Source: Neorhizobium huautlense
GTDB taxonomy: Bacteria; Pseudomonadota; Alphaproteobacteria; Rhizobiales; Rhizobiaceae
Reading direction: 5' to 3'
Length of the DNA: 64,000 nucleotides
Assembly: GCF_030811685.1 (NCBI RefSeq)
Contig: NZ_JAUSRF010000012.1
Span: forward strand, 1-64,000
The notes below the pieces were generated by a model. It saw only the letters and a program-made list of their open reading frames with translations. It was not told the DNA's origin and did no database searches. Positions 16,654 to 25,209 of this stretch are shown in pieces. Position 1 is the stretch's first letter, and every line of letters begins with the position of its first letter. Both the position numbers and the translations under genes were made by a program.

Positions 16654-16926
16654 ATGCCGACGGACAAGTCGTTGGAGCTTGCCATTTCAGATCTGAAGTT
16701 TGCCATCGGCGGGCTTGAAAACGCAATCGACGCACGCATCGAGCGGCAACGCATGGGTGCTGAAGTCGAGGGCGAGGTGCGTCGCGTGCATGCTGACCGG
16801 GCGCGTCTGGCACAGGAACTCGATCAATCGGAGTTTCGCGCCAACCGGCTCGAAGAGGTCAATCGCGAAGTGTCGCGGCGTCTGGTCACGGCGATGGAAA
16901 CCATCCGCGCCGTGCTCGATCGGTAA
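16654..16926 (+). CDS. DUF4164 coiled-coil protein upstream of zapA
   Basis: A 90-residue, highly charged, mostly helical protein of the DUF4164 family. It is predicted to form a coiled coil almost end to end (AISDLKFAIGGLENAIDARI, then LAQELDQSEFRANRLEEV). The ATG at 16654 was preferred to an upstream one because it has a GGGAAGG ribosome site and starts at the conserved part. It is 19 bp upstream of zapA and should be co-transcribed; DUF4164-zapA pairing is common in Rhizobiales, pointing to a cell-division role. No biochemical activity is known. Confidence 0.85.
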   Translation: MPTDKSLELAISDLKFAIGGLENAIDARIERQRMGAEVEGEVRRVHADRARLAQELDQSEFRANRLEEVNREVSRRLVTAMETIRAVLDR

Positions 16927-16945
16927 AGAGTGGGATTGAGCAGCA

Positions 16946-17326
16946 ATGGCGCAGGTCACTGTAACGATCGACGGCAAGGCCTATCGCATGGCCTGCGAGG
17001 AAGGCCAGGAACAGCATCTCGAGACGCTGGCCGGCCGGTTCGACCAATATGTCGGGCATCTGAAAAGCCAGTTCGGCGAGATCGGCGATCTGAGGATCAC
17101 CGTCATGGCCGGCATTATGATCATGGATGAACTGGCGGAACTTACCCGCAAGATAGAGCGCCTCGAAGGCGAGATTGCTTCACTGCGCACCAGCGGTGAG
17201 GGGCAGGCGCAGGACAAGGCCCGCAACGAGGCACTGATGGTGTCTGCCGTCGAGGAACTGACGGCGCGGCTGCGCGACATTACCACCAAATTGTCGGCCC
17301 GCCAGCCCGAGCCGACGGAAGGTTGA
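16946..17326 (+). CDS. zapA: Cell division protein ZapA
   Basis: A 126-residue protein that cross-links FtsZ filaments at the division site. The N-terminal ZapA globular domain (QVTVTIDGKAYRMACEEGQE, then LETLAGRFDQYVGHLK) is followed by a dimerising helix with coiled-coil heptads (residues about 60-120). Slightly longer than enterobacterial ZapA, as usual in alphaproteobacteria. zapA next to the 6S RNA and 5-formyl-THF cyclo-ligase is a widely conserved order. Here the RNA candidate follows directly, but the cyclo-ligase gene is 7 kb further on. Confidence 0.93.
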   Translation: MAQVTVTIDGKAYRMACEEGQEQHLETLAGRFDQYVGHLKSQFGEIGDLRITVMAGIMIMDELAELTRKIERLEGEIASLRTSGEGQAQDKARNEALMVSAVEELTARLRDITTKLSARQPEPTEG

Positions 17327-17436
17327 TCCGGCAGGTCGCCCGGATTTTCAGGGCCTGTTTCTGTCTTTGAATAAAAACCGCTGGCAAGTGCTTGTCACCT
17401 CTGGCGGTGCGTCGATTGACCGACTATATTGCACAT

Positions 17437-17600
17437 GCGTTCTGCGCTTCCCGACAGGAACCACAATCCCTGGGGCCATACTCGATCCAAAGGGAGCTGT
17501 CCCTGGCCAGGCCCGTGGGCTTGGACATATGGCGCCCACCTACGTTTGTAGGCACCCAGGATCGTAAACCTCCATCGGTTGCCGTGGATCGCACCTGATT
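17437..17600 (+). ncRNA. ssrS: 6S RNA candidate
   Basis: Sits directly after zapA, the classic 6S RNA position. A TATATT -10 element (17425-17430) precedes it. The transcript can fold as a long irregular rod with nested pairs: TGCG (17443) with CGCA (17590), GGAACC (17457) with GGTTgCC (17577), an unpaired central bubble, then ATCCcTGGG (17466) with CCCAGGAT (17555). Inner segments include GGCGCCCACCTACG and a CCTAC/GTAGG hairpin. 6S RNA binds sigma-70 RNA polymerase by mimicking an open promoter and lowers transcription in stationary phase. Exact ends are estimates; a covariance-model search would settle it. Confidence 0.7.
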
Positions 17601-17742
17601 TTCTCCCCGCTCGGCGTGTTCGCGCGTGCTCGTCTCATCTGACGAGCGTGCCGGGACGCGTGTATCTCCGTTCAAAGATGTTGCCGAAAATGTTATCCGC
17701 CCACGCCCTGCGTCTCAGGCAAAACTGCCCTATGTCGCTCTT

Positions 17743-17928
17743 ATGACGGAGGGCAGGACATATACGCCGGAGCAGTTGCACCGCATCTATAACGCACATG
17801 TGCGCGTCTGCGCGATGCGCGGTGTCGAGCTTGTCAGCGGTGAAGGCAAGCAGATCGCCAAGCGGCTGCTGAGCGAGTTTACCGGTTCGGAGCCGGAAGA
17901 TGACATCGTGCGGAAGTTTTTGTCTTGA
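17743..17928 (+). CDS. Small hypothetical protein
   Basis: A 61-residue frame starting at the ATG that precedes TEGRTYTPEQLHRIYNAHV. An upstream in-frame ATG (17626) would add 39 residues but overlaps the tail of the 6S RNA region. The protein is soluble and helical with two cysteine-containing blocks; no family was recognised. The ribosome site is weak. It ends tail to tail with the hypothetical membrane gene at 17967. Codon use looks coding in its second half. Confidence 0.5.
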   Translation: MTEGRTYTPEQLHRIYNAHVRVCAMRGVELVSGEGKQIAKRLLSEFTGSEPEDDIVRKFLS

Positions 17929-17966
17929 TGGTGCAGTTCTGAGCAAGCGGCTGTGCTAAATACGTA

Positions 17967-18404
17967 TCAAGCCTCAAGTGCAGCAGTGGAGTGTTTGAGA
18001 ACGCAGTCACGGGTAGTGCCCGTCTGCAGTTCTTGAGCCGCAGCAACCAACGCCTCGAATTCCTGTTTTGAAGTCTTTGCTATCTGTGTGCCAGCATTGG
18101 CCATAAATGCTGACATCAATCGTTCTTTTCTCCCTTTGCTTCGAGGGTCCTTGGTCACGACGTCGGCTAGCGTCACAAAGAGGATCGGCAGCAACGTTTC
18201 GGTGCTGGCTGTAAGCTTGTCGTTCGGCAAACAGGTTCGGATGCTTTTCGCCAAAACAATGCGTGTCGGCGTCGGGGCTGCATGATCAGCTTTTGCAATT
18301 AGCGCGAAAGCGGCCAGAGATTGCTGTTCCTTGTTGAACTGGTGAACGACGAAAACGCCACCCGCCGCCAGAAGCAACGCGCCTCCTAATACAAATTTCC
18401 ACAT
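17967..18404 (-). CDS. Hypothetical protein with one N-terminal membrane helix
   Basis: A 145-residue protein from the ATG before WKFVLGGALLLAAGGVFVVH, a single hydrophobic anchor, followed by a mostly helical domain of about 115 residues outside or inside the membrane. An alternative start 13 codons earlier is possible. Two cysteines (RTCLPND, RDCVLKH) could form a disulfide if the domain is periplasmic. No family recognised. Flanked by a small hypothetical gene and the sensor-kinase group on the other strand; base composition is somewhat less GC-rich than its neighbours, which hints at an accessory gene. Confidence 0.65.
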   Translation of the reverse strand: MWKFVLGGALLLAAGGVFVVHQFNKEQQSLAAFALIAKADHAAPTPTRIVLAKSIRTCLPNDKLTASTETLLPILFVTLADVVTKDPRSKGRKERLMSAFMANAGTQIAKTSKQEFEALVAAAQELQTGTTRDCVLKHSTAALEA

Positions 18405-18727
18405 GACCACGCCCCCGATAAATATCATGCTCTCAGCCTGCAAATATCCGTAGGTCGCAAGTTTGATGAGTGCAATCTGGGAGGGTCGAAGAGTTGTTGG
18501 ACTGGTTCGCGGATCATTAACGCATCAGGCCAAGCTTCGTTTGTACCCTTCCTTGATGGAAGCGGCTTGAAATTGCATTTTCATTTTAGCTGAAGATGTT
18601 GTCTCGATCGGCGAGCGCGACGTTGCAATCCCCGTCGTTACAGGGGGGCGTCATGCATATGCCCCTAACTCCTTGACTTCTCTGTCATCCTCCCCACTTG
18701 TGTTGCCGGGGAGATCAAGCCGAATCC
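18405..18727. other. Intergenic region upstream of the sensor-kinase group
   Basis: About 320 bp between divergent genes with no supportable reading frame. A TTGACT element near 18673 could belong to the kinase promoter, but no good -10 was assigned. Nothing else recognised. Confidence 0.45.
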
Positions 18728-20224
18728 ATGGCCATTCTGAACAACACTTTCGCGCGCTCGTCACTGCTCATGCTGCTGGTTGGTGGCGTGATCATGCTGG
18801 GTATCGTTTTGTCGTCGTTTTTCCTGGCGCAGAATACCAGTGACTATTTCAACGAAGTGACGCGACTGCGCGCCGTGCGCACCAATTCCGCCGATCTTCT
18901 CTTGCGCGTGCAGGCGGCCGAGACGGCGCAGCGCGGTTACCTCATCACCCGCGAACCGGCATTTCTCGCGAGCTTCAACGAGGCGCGTGACGCCATTCCC
19001 GAACAGCTGGCCAGGCTCGAGCGTTCCGGTAGCGCTCAATCCTATGTGCCGGTTCCGATGGATGAATTGCGCCAGTTGATCGGCGACAAGATCCGCGAGA
19101 TGGAATCGACCTTCGACCGGATGAACAACAATGATCTGCGGGGCGCCGTTGCCATTGTTCGTAACGACAGCGGCCGGCAGATCATGGACCGGCTCTCGAA
19201 CATTCTGAACGGTATCATCGGGGTGATGGATACGCGATTGACGCAGGGTATTTCCGAGTTGCGCCAGTCTTCCGCCAGCCTGCAATGGGTCAGCGTCGGT
19301 GGCGGTTTCGTCATCCTTCTGGTCGTCGGCGGCGCCATTGCCATCGTTGGTCAGCATGTGGGCGAACTCAATCGTGCCCGCCAGCAGGTCGAAACGCTCA
19401 ATGCCGGTCTCGAGGAACGCGTCAACGAGCGCACCGAGGACCTGATGCGCGCCAATAGCGAGATCCAGCGTTACGCCTATATCGTTTCGCACGATCTGCG
19501 CGCGCCGCTTGTCAACATCATGGGTTTTACCAGCGAGCTGGAAACCACGATGAAGGATATCCAGGCCTATGTGCTGGCCGAGGGCATGCCGAGCGAGGAT
19601 CAGGTGAAGCAGGCGCGCTTCGCTGTCGAGGAAGATCTGCCGGAAGCGATTTCCTTCATCCGCTCATCCACCAAGAAGATGGACGGCCTGATCAACGCCA
19701 TCTTGAAGATTTCACGCGATGGCCGCCGCGAGCTGAAACCCGAGCCGATCGATCTTTCCGACATGCTGGAAGTGACGGCTGCCACCATCAACCATCAGGT
19801 GGTCGAGGCGGGTGGCGAGATCAAGATCGCCGTCAATGCCGCCAAGGGCCTGGTGTCCGACCGCTTTTCGCTCGATCAGGTGTTTGGCAACCTGTTCGAC
19901 AATGCCGTCAAATACCGCAATCCGGAAAAACCGCTCTCGTTGTCCGTACGGGCCTATCCGGTCGGTCGCACGGCACTGCGCATCGAGGTGGCCGACAATG
20001 GTCGCGGCATCGCGCCGGAAGACCACGAACGGGTTTTCGAACTGTTTCGCCGCTCCGGTTTGCAGGATCAGTCCGGTGAGGGTATTGGTCTTGCGCATGT
20101 GCGATCGTTAGTCAGAAATTTAGGTGGGGACATTACGGTCACATCTACGCTGGGGGGCGGTTCGACTTTCGTCATTCGTCTCCCCTTGGATTTGTCCCAG
20201 TATGTCAGGAGCAACGGGTCATGA
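18728..20224 (+). CDS. CHASE3-type sensor histidine kinase
   Basis: A 498-residue membrane sensor kinase. Residues about 10-32 are the first membrane helix, 38-180 a periplasmic CHASE3-like four-helix sensor with the conserved ETAQRGYLITREPAFL stretch, and 190-212 the second helix. A coiled coil leads to the dimerisation helix with the phospho-accepting His in YIVSHDLRAPLVNIMGF. The ATPase domain has the N box NLFDNAVKYRNP, G1 VADNGRGIAP and G2 GEGIGLAHVRSLV. The stop overlaps the start of the following response regulator (ATGA), so they are co-translated. The architecture recalls phytochrome-like kinase/Rcp1 pairs, but without a photosensor. Confidence 0.93.
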   Translation: MAILNNTFARSSLLMLLVGGVIMLGIVLSSFFLAQNTSDYFNEVTRLRAVRTNSADLLLRVQAAETAQRGYLITREPAFLASFNEARDAIPEQLARLERSGSAQSYVPVPMDELRQLIGDKIREMESTFDRMNNNDLRGAVAIVRNDSGRQIMDRLSNILNGIIGVMDTRLTQGISELRQSSASLQWVSVGGGFVILLVVGGAIAIVGQHVGELNRARQQVETLNAGLEERVNERTEDLMRANSEIQRYAYIVSHDLRAPLVNIMGFTSELETTMKDIQAYVLAEGMPSEDQVKQARFAVEEDLPEAISFIRSSTKKMDGLINAILKISRDGRRELKPEPIDLSDMLEVTAATINHQVVEAGGEIKIAVNAAKGLVSDRFSLDQVFGNLFDNAVKYRNPEKPLSLSVRAYPVGRTALRIEVADNGRGIAPEDHERVFELFRRSGLQDQSGEGIGLAHVRSLVRNLGGDITVTSTLGGGSTFVIRLPLDLSQYVRSNGS

Positions 20225-20658
20225 AAGCTGCCGGTAAGGAAGTCACCATCGTCATGATCGAGGACGATGAAGGCCATGCCCGCCTCATCGAAAAGAACGT
20301 GCGCCGCGCCGGTGTCAACAATGACATCGTGCCGTTCACCAACGGCAATGCGGCGCTTGACTATATTCTCGGACCGGATCGTTCCGGTGACGTCTCGCAA
20401 GGCCGTTACCTGCTGATCCTTCTCGACCTCAACCTTCCGGACATGTCGGGTATCGATATTCTGGAAAAGGTGAAATCCAACCAGCATACCAAGCGCCTGC
20501 CGGTGGTCATCCTCACCACCACCGATGACGAGCGCGAAATCCAGCGCTGTTACGATCTCGGCGCCAATGTATACATCACCAAGCCGGTCGAATATGACAG
20601 CTTTGCCAATGCTATCCGGCAGCTGGGTCTGTTCTTCTCGGTCATGCAGATCCCCTGA
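20221..20658 (+). CDS. Single-domain response regulator (Rcp1-like)
   Basis: A 145-residue stand-alone receiver domain without an output domain. The acidic pocket (MIEDDEGHARLIE), phospho-acceptor Asp in LLDLNLPDMSGIDIL, the conserved Thr in VILTTTDDE and the Lys in YITKPVEY are all present. The extended loop before the acceptor Asp (GPDRSGDVSQGRY) is typical of the Rcp1 class that pairs with kinases like the upstream one. Its ATG is inside the kinase stop codon. It probably relays phosphate or acts by protein contact, perhaps to the receiver/kinase encoded next. Confidence 0.93.
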   Translation: MKAAGKEVTIVMIEDDEGHARLIEKNVRRAGVNNDIVPFTNGNAALDYILGPDRSGDVSQGRYLLILLDLNLPDMSGIDILEKVKSNQHTKRLPVVILTTTDDEREIQRCYDLGANVYITKPVEYDSFANAIRQLGLFFSVMQIP

Positions 20659-20704
20659 ACTCTTTTGCCCCTAAACTCTCTTGAATGAAAAGGCCCTCGC
20701 GCCG

Positions 20705-21733
20705 ATGCCGCAGACCGTTCTTTATATTGATGACGATGTCGCCCTCGGGCGGCTCGCGGAACGGTATCTCGGCCGCGCCGGTTATGCGCTGAAACATGCC
20801 GTCGATGGCGCAACCGGCCTGGCCCTTGCGGAAGCGGGCGGCATCGACGCTATCGTGCTCGACCATTATCTGCGCGCCGAAACCGGGCAGGACGTACTGC
20901 GCGGACTGAAAGAACGCGGCATCGAATTGCCGGTGATCTATGTCACCGGCTCCAGCGAGGCGACGATTGCCATCGACGCGTTGAAAAGCGGTGCGTCCGA
21001 CTATGTGATCAAGACGGTCGGCGACGAGTTCTGGTCGCTGATGGAAAACGCCATCCGCCAGTCGATCGCCAATGCCGAACTGCGCCGCGCCAAGGAAAAG
21101 GCCGAGGCCGAAATCCGCATCGGCAAAGAACGCGCCGAAGTGCTGCTGGCCGAGGTCAATCACCGCGTCGCCAACAGTCTGGCGCTGGTGGCGGCGCTGA
21201 TCCGCCTGCAGGTGACGAGCAGCCGCAGCGACGAGGTCAAGGAAGCGCTGACCGAAACACAGGCGCGCATTTCCGCCATCGCCGGCATGCACCGCAGCCT
21301 TTATACGTCCGACGACGTGCGTACGGTCGAGATCGACAAATATCTCGAAACCCTGGTCAAGGAAGTGCAACGCTCCGTCGAGATGGGCGACAAGGGTCCA
21401 TCGATCCGGCTGGAAGCCGAGGAGATTTCCCTGTCTTCCGATCGCGCCGTTTCCGTCGGCATGATCGTTACCGAACTCCTGACCAACGCCATCAAATATG
21501 CCTATCCGACCGGGACGGATGGCGAGGTTCGGGTGATTTTCAAAAAATCCGATGAGGCGCATGCGCTGCTGGCGGTGGAAGACGACGGCATCGGCTGTCT
21601 CGATGATGCGGCGCCGAAGGGCACCGGTCTTGGCACCCGCATCATCAAGTCGATGGCCTCCACGCTCGGCTCCGCCGTCACCTATGTGCCGGTTGCCGTC
21701 GGCACCCGTGCCGAACTGCCGATCGCGCTATAG
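20705..21733 (+). CDS. Receiver domain fused to HisKA_2/HWE-type histidine kinase
   Basis: A 342-residue soluble protein. It has an N-terminal receiver (residues 1-120: LYIDDDVALG, VLDHYLRAETGQDVL, YVTGSSEA), a coiled-coil linker rich in Lys/Glu/Ala, and a C-terminal HisKA_2 kinase. The phospho-accepting His is in LLAEVNHRVANSLALVAA, followed by an HATPase domain (TELLTNAIKYAYP, KGTGLGTRIIKSM). The ATG at 20705 was chosen; an in-frame TTG at 20681 is possible. Such proteins feed general-stress or light/redox relays in alphaproteobacteria. It follows the Rcp1-like regulator by 46 bp, so the three genes likely form one phosphorelay operon. Confidence 0.9.
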   Translation: MPQTVLYIDDDVALGRLAERYLGRAGYALKHAVDGATGLALAEAGGIDAIVLDHYLRAETGQDVLRGLKERGIELPVIYVTGSSEATIAIDALKSGASDYVIKTVGDEFWSLMENAIRQSIANAELRRAKEKAEAEIRIGKERAEVLLAEVNHRVANSLALVAALIRLQVTSSRSDEVKEALTETQARISAIAGMHRSLYTSDDVRTVEIDKYLETLVKEVQRSVEMGDKGPSIRLEAEEISLSSDRAVSVGMIVTELLTNAIKYAYPTGTDGEVRVIFKKSDEAHALLAVEDDGIGCLDDAAPKGTGLGTRIIKSMASTLGSAVTYVPVAVGTRAELPIAL

Positions 21734-21777
21734 TCGGTCGAGCGTTTCTCGACAATAAAGCTCCGCGTGAGATGCGT

Positions 21778-22851
21778 TCAACTGTCGGGCCCGAGCGTGT
21801 TGTTGAGTGTCGATCCCGATATCGTGAAGGATCTGACCGCGCCCTGCGGGTCATAGACGTATAGTCCATCGTACGTGTTGTCGTCGCCGGCTTCGACCCA
21901 AACCTTCAGCCGAACCCAGTCGCCTTTCTGGATTGCCGGGTCGGTGCATTTTTCACTCAGATTCATGGTCTTGGAATGCGGGTTGGTGAAATTGTCCTTG
22001 TTCTTGGCCTCGTTGTCGACAATGTCTGTCTGGTGGCGGTAAAGTACATGGATGTCGCAAGCGAAGCCGCCGTCGTTCTTGACCGTGAACTGGCTGACGG
22101 TGGGAAATGTTGCAGGCGGCGTAACCGGATTGCGAACCCATGCGTCATAAGTCATCGCAAGTAGAGATGCTTCATCCACTATGCCGATGGAAGACCATGT
22201 GAAAATAGCATAGCACATGCCGGTCGGCATGTCTTTCTGAGGCTTTACATTTACCCCATTTGCCTTGAATAGGGCGACCAGATCCTCCAGCTTTCCATAA
22301 CCGCAGACGCCAACGCAATGATCGCGAAGTGTGGGCGCGGCATAGCCATAAAGAGTCCAGCCAGATTTTCCGCCAGTGACGTGGCCGTTCTTGTTGGTTT
22401 CCAACGTAGCTGAACCAATGCCTAGCTTGACAGGGCCATAGGTAGCGATCGCGCCCTGCAGTGAGGTCGTGTCGCTCTTGGAGATCTGCAAGTAACCGCC
22501 GGTGTAGACCGTTGGTCCGATCAGTTCCATTCCGGAGGTATACATTCTCTTCAGGACACCGGAAATCGGCGCGCCCTCGAGAAAATCCCATTGCGTCGCC
22601 CAATCCGTGACGGTCTTATCGGGGATATCAATATGCGGCATGGCCGCAGCCTTTGCAAAAGCCTCCTCGGCGGCCACGCAGTCTCCATGCTTGTCATTGC
22701 CCCAGTAGGATATCTGGCTCGGCCACAGGAGGAAACTGGTCGGTATGGTGACCGTCGGATCCTGAACGTAGAATGGCGTTGCCTCGAGTACCCCTTCAGG
22801 CTCTGGCAAAAGACCGCGCGGAAACTGGGACGGCGTTTGTGTATCGGTCAT
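21778..22851 (-). CDS. Unknown protein with papain-like Cys/His motifs
   Basis: A 357-residue protein of no named family known to me. Its first about 230 residues look like a C1/C39-type cysteine-peptidase fold: a candidate nucleophile in KHGDCVAAEEAF (Cys58) and a candidate general base in LRDHCVGVCGYG (His178), followed by small hydrophobic strands. Residues about 240-357 form a separate beta-rich domain ending in FTISGSTLNNTLGPDS. No signal peptide. It is flanked by an AT-rich stretch (22852-22960) unlike the rest of the window and ends near the kinase group, suggesting acquisition by transfer. Peptidase or transglutaminase activity, perhaps as an effector, is a hypothesis only. Confidence 0.75.
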   Translation of the reverse strand: MTDTQTPSQFPRGLLPEPEGVLEATPFYVQDPTVTIPTSFLLWPSQISYWGNDKHGDCVAAEEAFAKAAAMPHIDIPDKTVTDWATQWDFLEGAPISGVLKRMYTSGMELIGPTVYTGGYLQISKSDTTSLQGAIATYGPVKLGIGSATLETNKNGHVTGGKSGWTLYGYAAPTLRDHCVGVCGYGKLEDLVALFKANGVNVKPQKDMPTGMCYAIFTWSSIGIVDEASLLAMTYDAWVRNPVTPPATFPTVSQFTVKNDGGFACDIHVLYRHQTDIVDNEAKNKDNFTNPHSKTMNLSEKCTDPAIQKGDWVRLKVWVEAGDDNTYDGLYVYDPQGAVRSFTISGSTLNNTLGPDS

Positions 22852-23190
22852 CTCAACAATACTCCGTAAAATATGTTACATTGTCATATTTTATGAAAGG
22901 TATTTTTTAAGCTGTAATTTTTTATGTAAAATTCTCTGTAGAGTTAAAACTTATGGCGGTTCGCGGCTTCTTTTATGAACCATTTCTCGCCTCGTCGCAT
23001 TTTGGGCGGCAAGGCACGCAGCTGCGGCAAGCGGTTTGCCAAAAATACCCGTCGAGCAACTTCGTTGCGATGCGACCATTGCCAAGCGTCGGTGCGAACC
23101 CTATTGTCTGGGTCTATTGACGGATACAGGACCATGACATCCCTGAACCGGCGACGGTTTTCCGAACGCTGTGTGAGACATTGCTGAGAC
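22852..23190. other. AT-rich intergenic region and untranslated leader
   Basis: About 340 bp. The first 110 bp are strongly AT-rich, likely holding the promoter of the leftward unknown gene. The remainder is GC-rich and ends in an intrinsic terminator at 23197 that precedes the CNNM gene, so a short rightward transcript (small RNA or attenuated leader) probably lies here. Short frames on both strands lack coding signs. Confidence 0.45.
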
Positions 23191-23196
23191 GCCGGA

Positions 23197-23224
23197 CCTG
23201 CGCTTTTTCGCGCAGGCATTTTTT
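23197..23224 (+). terminator. Intrinsic terminator just upstream of the CNNM gene
   Basis: CCTGCGC and GCGCAGG form a 7-bp stem with loop TTTTTC, followed by CATTTTTT. No rightward gene precedes it, so it ends either a small RNA or an attenuated leader of the next gene. Confidence 0.75.
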
Positions 23225-23302
23225 CATTCCGGCGTGATGATCGCTGCGGCTGAACCGCATGCGTCTCGGCCGGATCCTTCAGTTCCAATCAAAGAGCTTC
23301 TT

Positions 23303-24589
23303 GTGTTAACCGAAATACTCATCGTGGTCTGCCTCACGGTTCTGAACGGTGTTCTCGCAATGTCGGAACTCGCCGTCGTTTCCTCGCGCCCCATCCGCCT
23401 GAAGGTGATGGCCGAACAGGGCAACCGGGGGGCGGCGACCGCGCTGCATCTCGCAGACGATCCGGGCCGTTTTCTATCCACCGTGCAGATCGGCATCACG
23501 CTGGTCGGTGTACTCTCGGGTGCCTTTTCGGGCGCCACGCTCGGCGCACGCTTGACCGGCTGGCTGGTCACGCAGGGTCTGTCGCAGAATGTTGCGGACT
23601 GGCTCGGTGTCGGCACGGTGGTCGTCATCATCACCTACATGTCGCTGATCATTGGCGAACTGGTGCCCAAGCAGGTGGCGCTCCGTAACCCGGAAGCGGT
23701 TGCCTCGCGTGTTGCGCCTGCCATGTGGCTGTTGTCGAAGATCGGTGCGCCGGTCGTCTGGCTCCTGGATATTTCCGGCCGCACCGTGCTGAAACTGCTG
23801 GGCCAGAGCGGCGAGAGCGAAGACCGCGTCACCGATGAGGAAATCCGCACCGTTCTTGCCGAAGCCCAGAGCGCCGGCGTGATCGAAAGCGGCGAAAGCG
23901 AAATGATATCCGGCGTCATGCGTCTGGCCGACCGCACCGCACGCGGCCTGATGACGCCGCGCCGCGATGTCGAGGTGATCGACACCGAAGACGATGCCGA
24001 CGAGATCCGCGCGCAACTGCGCGATACACATCGCTCGCGCCTGCCGGTGCGCAAGGGCAGTTCCGACGAGATCATCGGCGTGCTTTTCGTCAAGGATGCC
24101 TACGATTTCATGGCCGGCGGCAAGCTTGTCGACATGAAGACCATCCTGCGTGATGCGCCCGTTGTTTCGGACCTCACCGGCGCACTCGATGTTATCCAGG
24201 CGCTGCGCAAGGCACCGGCGCATATGGTGCTGGTCTATGACGAATACGGCCATTTCGAAGGCGTGATCACCTCCGGTGACGTGCTGGAAGCGATCACCGG
24301 TGTTTTCCAGGAAGACGAAATCGAGGAACCGGCCATCGTGCCGCGTGGTGATGGTTCCTACCTTGTTGCCGGCTGGATGCCGGTGGACGAGTTCGGTCAC
24401 CAGATGGGCATTTCGATCGAGGAAGACCCGGGTTACGAAACCGTCGCCGGTTTTGTCATCGACGAATTGAAACACCTGCCGGAACTGGGTGAAAAGTTCA
24501 CGACCCACGGCTGGACATTCGAAGTCATCGATCTCGACGGCCGCCGCATCGACAAGCTGCTGGTCAGCCGTGCCACGGATCAGGATTGA
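23303..24589 (+). CDS. CNNM/CorC-family membrane protein (hemolysin C-like)
   Basis: A membrane protein with an N-terminal DUF21/CNNM domain (four hydrophobic segments, residues about 1-180), a CBS pair (about 200-330, e.g. RTARGLMTPRRDVEVID and RKAPAHMVLVYDEYGHFEGV) and a C-terminal CorC_HlyC domain. The family is linked to magnesium or cobalt efflux and homeostasis; older annotations as hemolysin are misleading. The GTG at 23303 gives 428 residues starting with LTEILIVVCLTVLNG, matching homologues. An ATG at 23234 would add 23 polar residues and lies only 10 bp past a terminator. The stop overlaps the cyclo-ligase start (TGATG), so the two genes are coupled. Confidence 0.9.
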   Translation: MLTEILIVVCLTVLNGVLAMSELAVVSSRPIRLKVMAEQGNRGAATALHLADDPGRFLSTVQIGITLVGVLSGAFSGATLGARLTGWLVTQGLSQNVADWLGVGTVVVIITYMSLIIGELVPKQVALRNPEAVASRVAPAMWLLSKIGAPVVWLLDISGRTVLKLLGQSGESEDRVTDEEIRTVLAEAQSAGVIESGESEMISGVMRLADRTARGLMTPRRDVEVIDTEDDADEIRAQLRDTHRSRLPVRKGSSDEIIGVLFVKDAYDFMAGGKLVDMKTILRDAPVVSDLTGALDVIQALRKAPAHMVLVYDEYGHFEGVITSGDVLEAITGVFQEDEIEEPAIVPRGDGSYLVAGWMPVDEFGHQMGISIEEDPGYETVAGFVIDELKHLPELGEKFTTHGWTFEVIDLDGRRIDKLLVSRATDQD

Positions 24590-25164
24590 TGGCGACAACG
24601 CCGGAAAAAGCCGAGCTTCGCAACGGGCGGCTTGCCGCCCGTGATGCCATGCCGGTCGAGGTTCGGTTGGAAAAGAACCTGTTGTTGACGGCCCACGGGC
24701 TTGGCGTTATCGCGGTTTCCGCCGGCACGGTTGTGTCCGGTTTCCTGCCGATCCGTTCTGAAGTCGATCTCAAGCCGTTGATGGCGGCGTTTTCGCAAGA
24801 GGGCGCAAAACTGTGCCTGCCGGCAATCCTCGACAAGGAAACCATCGTGTTTCGCGAATACCGGCCGGATGGCGAGCTGATCTCCATGGGTTTCGGCACC
24901 TATGGGCCGGCCGAACATGAACCGATCTTGCAGCCGGAAATCATGCTGGTTCCGCTTGCCGCTTTCGACCAATCCGGCAACCGCATCGGTTATGGCGGGG
25001 GGTATTACGACCGCGCCATTCACCAAATGCGTCAAAAAGGCCACAATCCGAGGCTGATCGGCATTGCATTTGACTGCCAGGAAGTGGCATCAGTGCCGGT
25101 AGAACCTCACGACATCAGACTGGACGCGATCCTGACGGAAAGCGGTTACCGGACCTTCGCCTGA
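24589..25164 (+). CDS. 5-formyltetrahydrofolate cyclo-ligase
   Basis: A 191-residue cytoplasmic enzyme that converts 5-formyl-THF to 5,10-methenyl-THF with ATP. The family C-terminal signature RIGYGGGYYDRAI is intact, as are MGFGTYGP and LVPLAAFD. Its start overlaps the CNNM stop. The gene is normally immediately downstream of 6S RNA and zapA in proteobacteria; here about 7 kb (kinases, unknown gene, CNNM) separate them, indicating insertion or rearrangement. Followed after 45 bp by the YmdB-type phosphodiesterase gene. Confidence 0.93.
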   Translation: MATTPEKAELRNGRLAARDAMPVEVRLEKNLLLTAHGLGVIAVSAGTVVSGFLPIRSEVDLKPLMAAFSQEGAKLCLPAILDKETIVFREYRPDGELISMGFGTYGPAEHEPILQPEIMLVPLAAFDQSGNRIGYGGGYYDRAIHQMRQKGHNPRLIGIAFDCQEVASVPVEPHDIRLDAILTESGYRTFA

Positions 25165-25209
25165 GGCGAGGGCTGTACGGCAGTCACGATTGGCACAGAT
25201 TGGATTAGC

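Noticed and set aside
22944-23288. Short frames on both strands between the unknown protein and CNNM genes
   Set aside because: No ribosome sites, basic random composition, and they overlap an intrinsic terminator.
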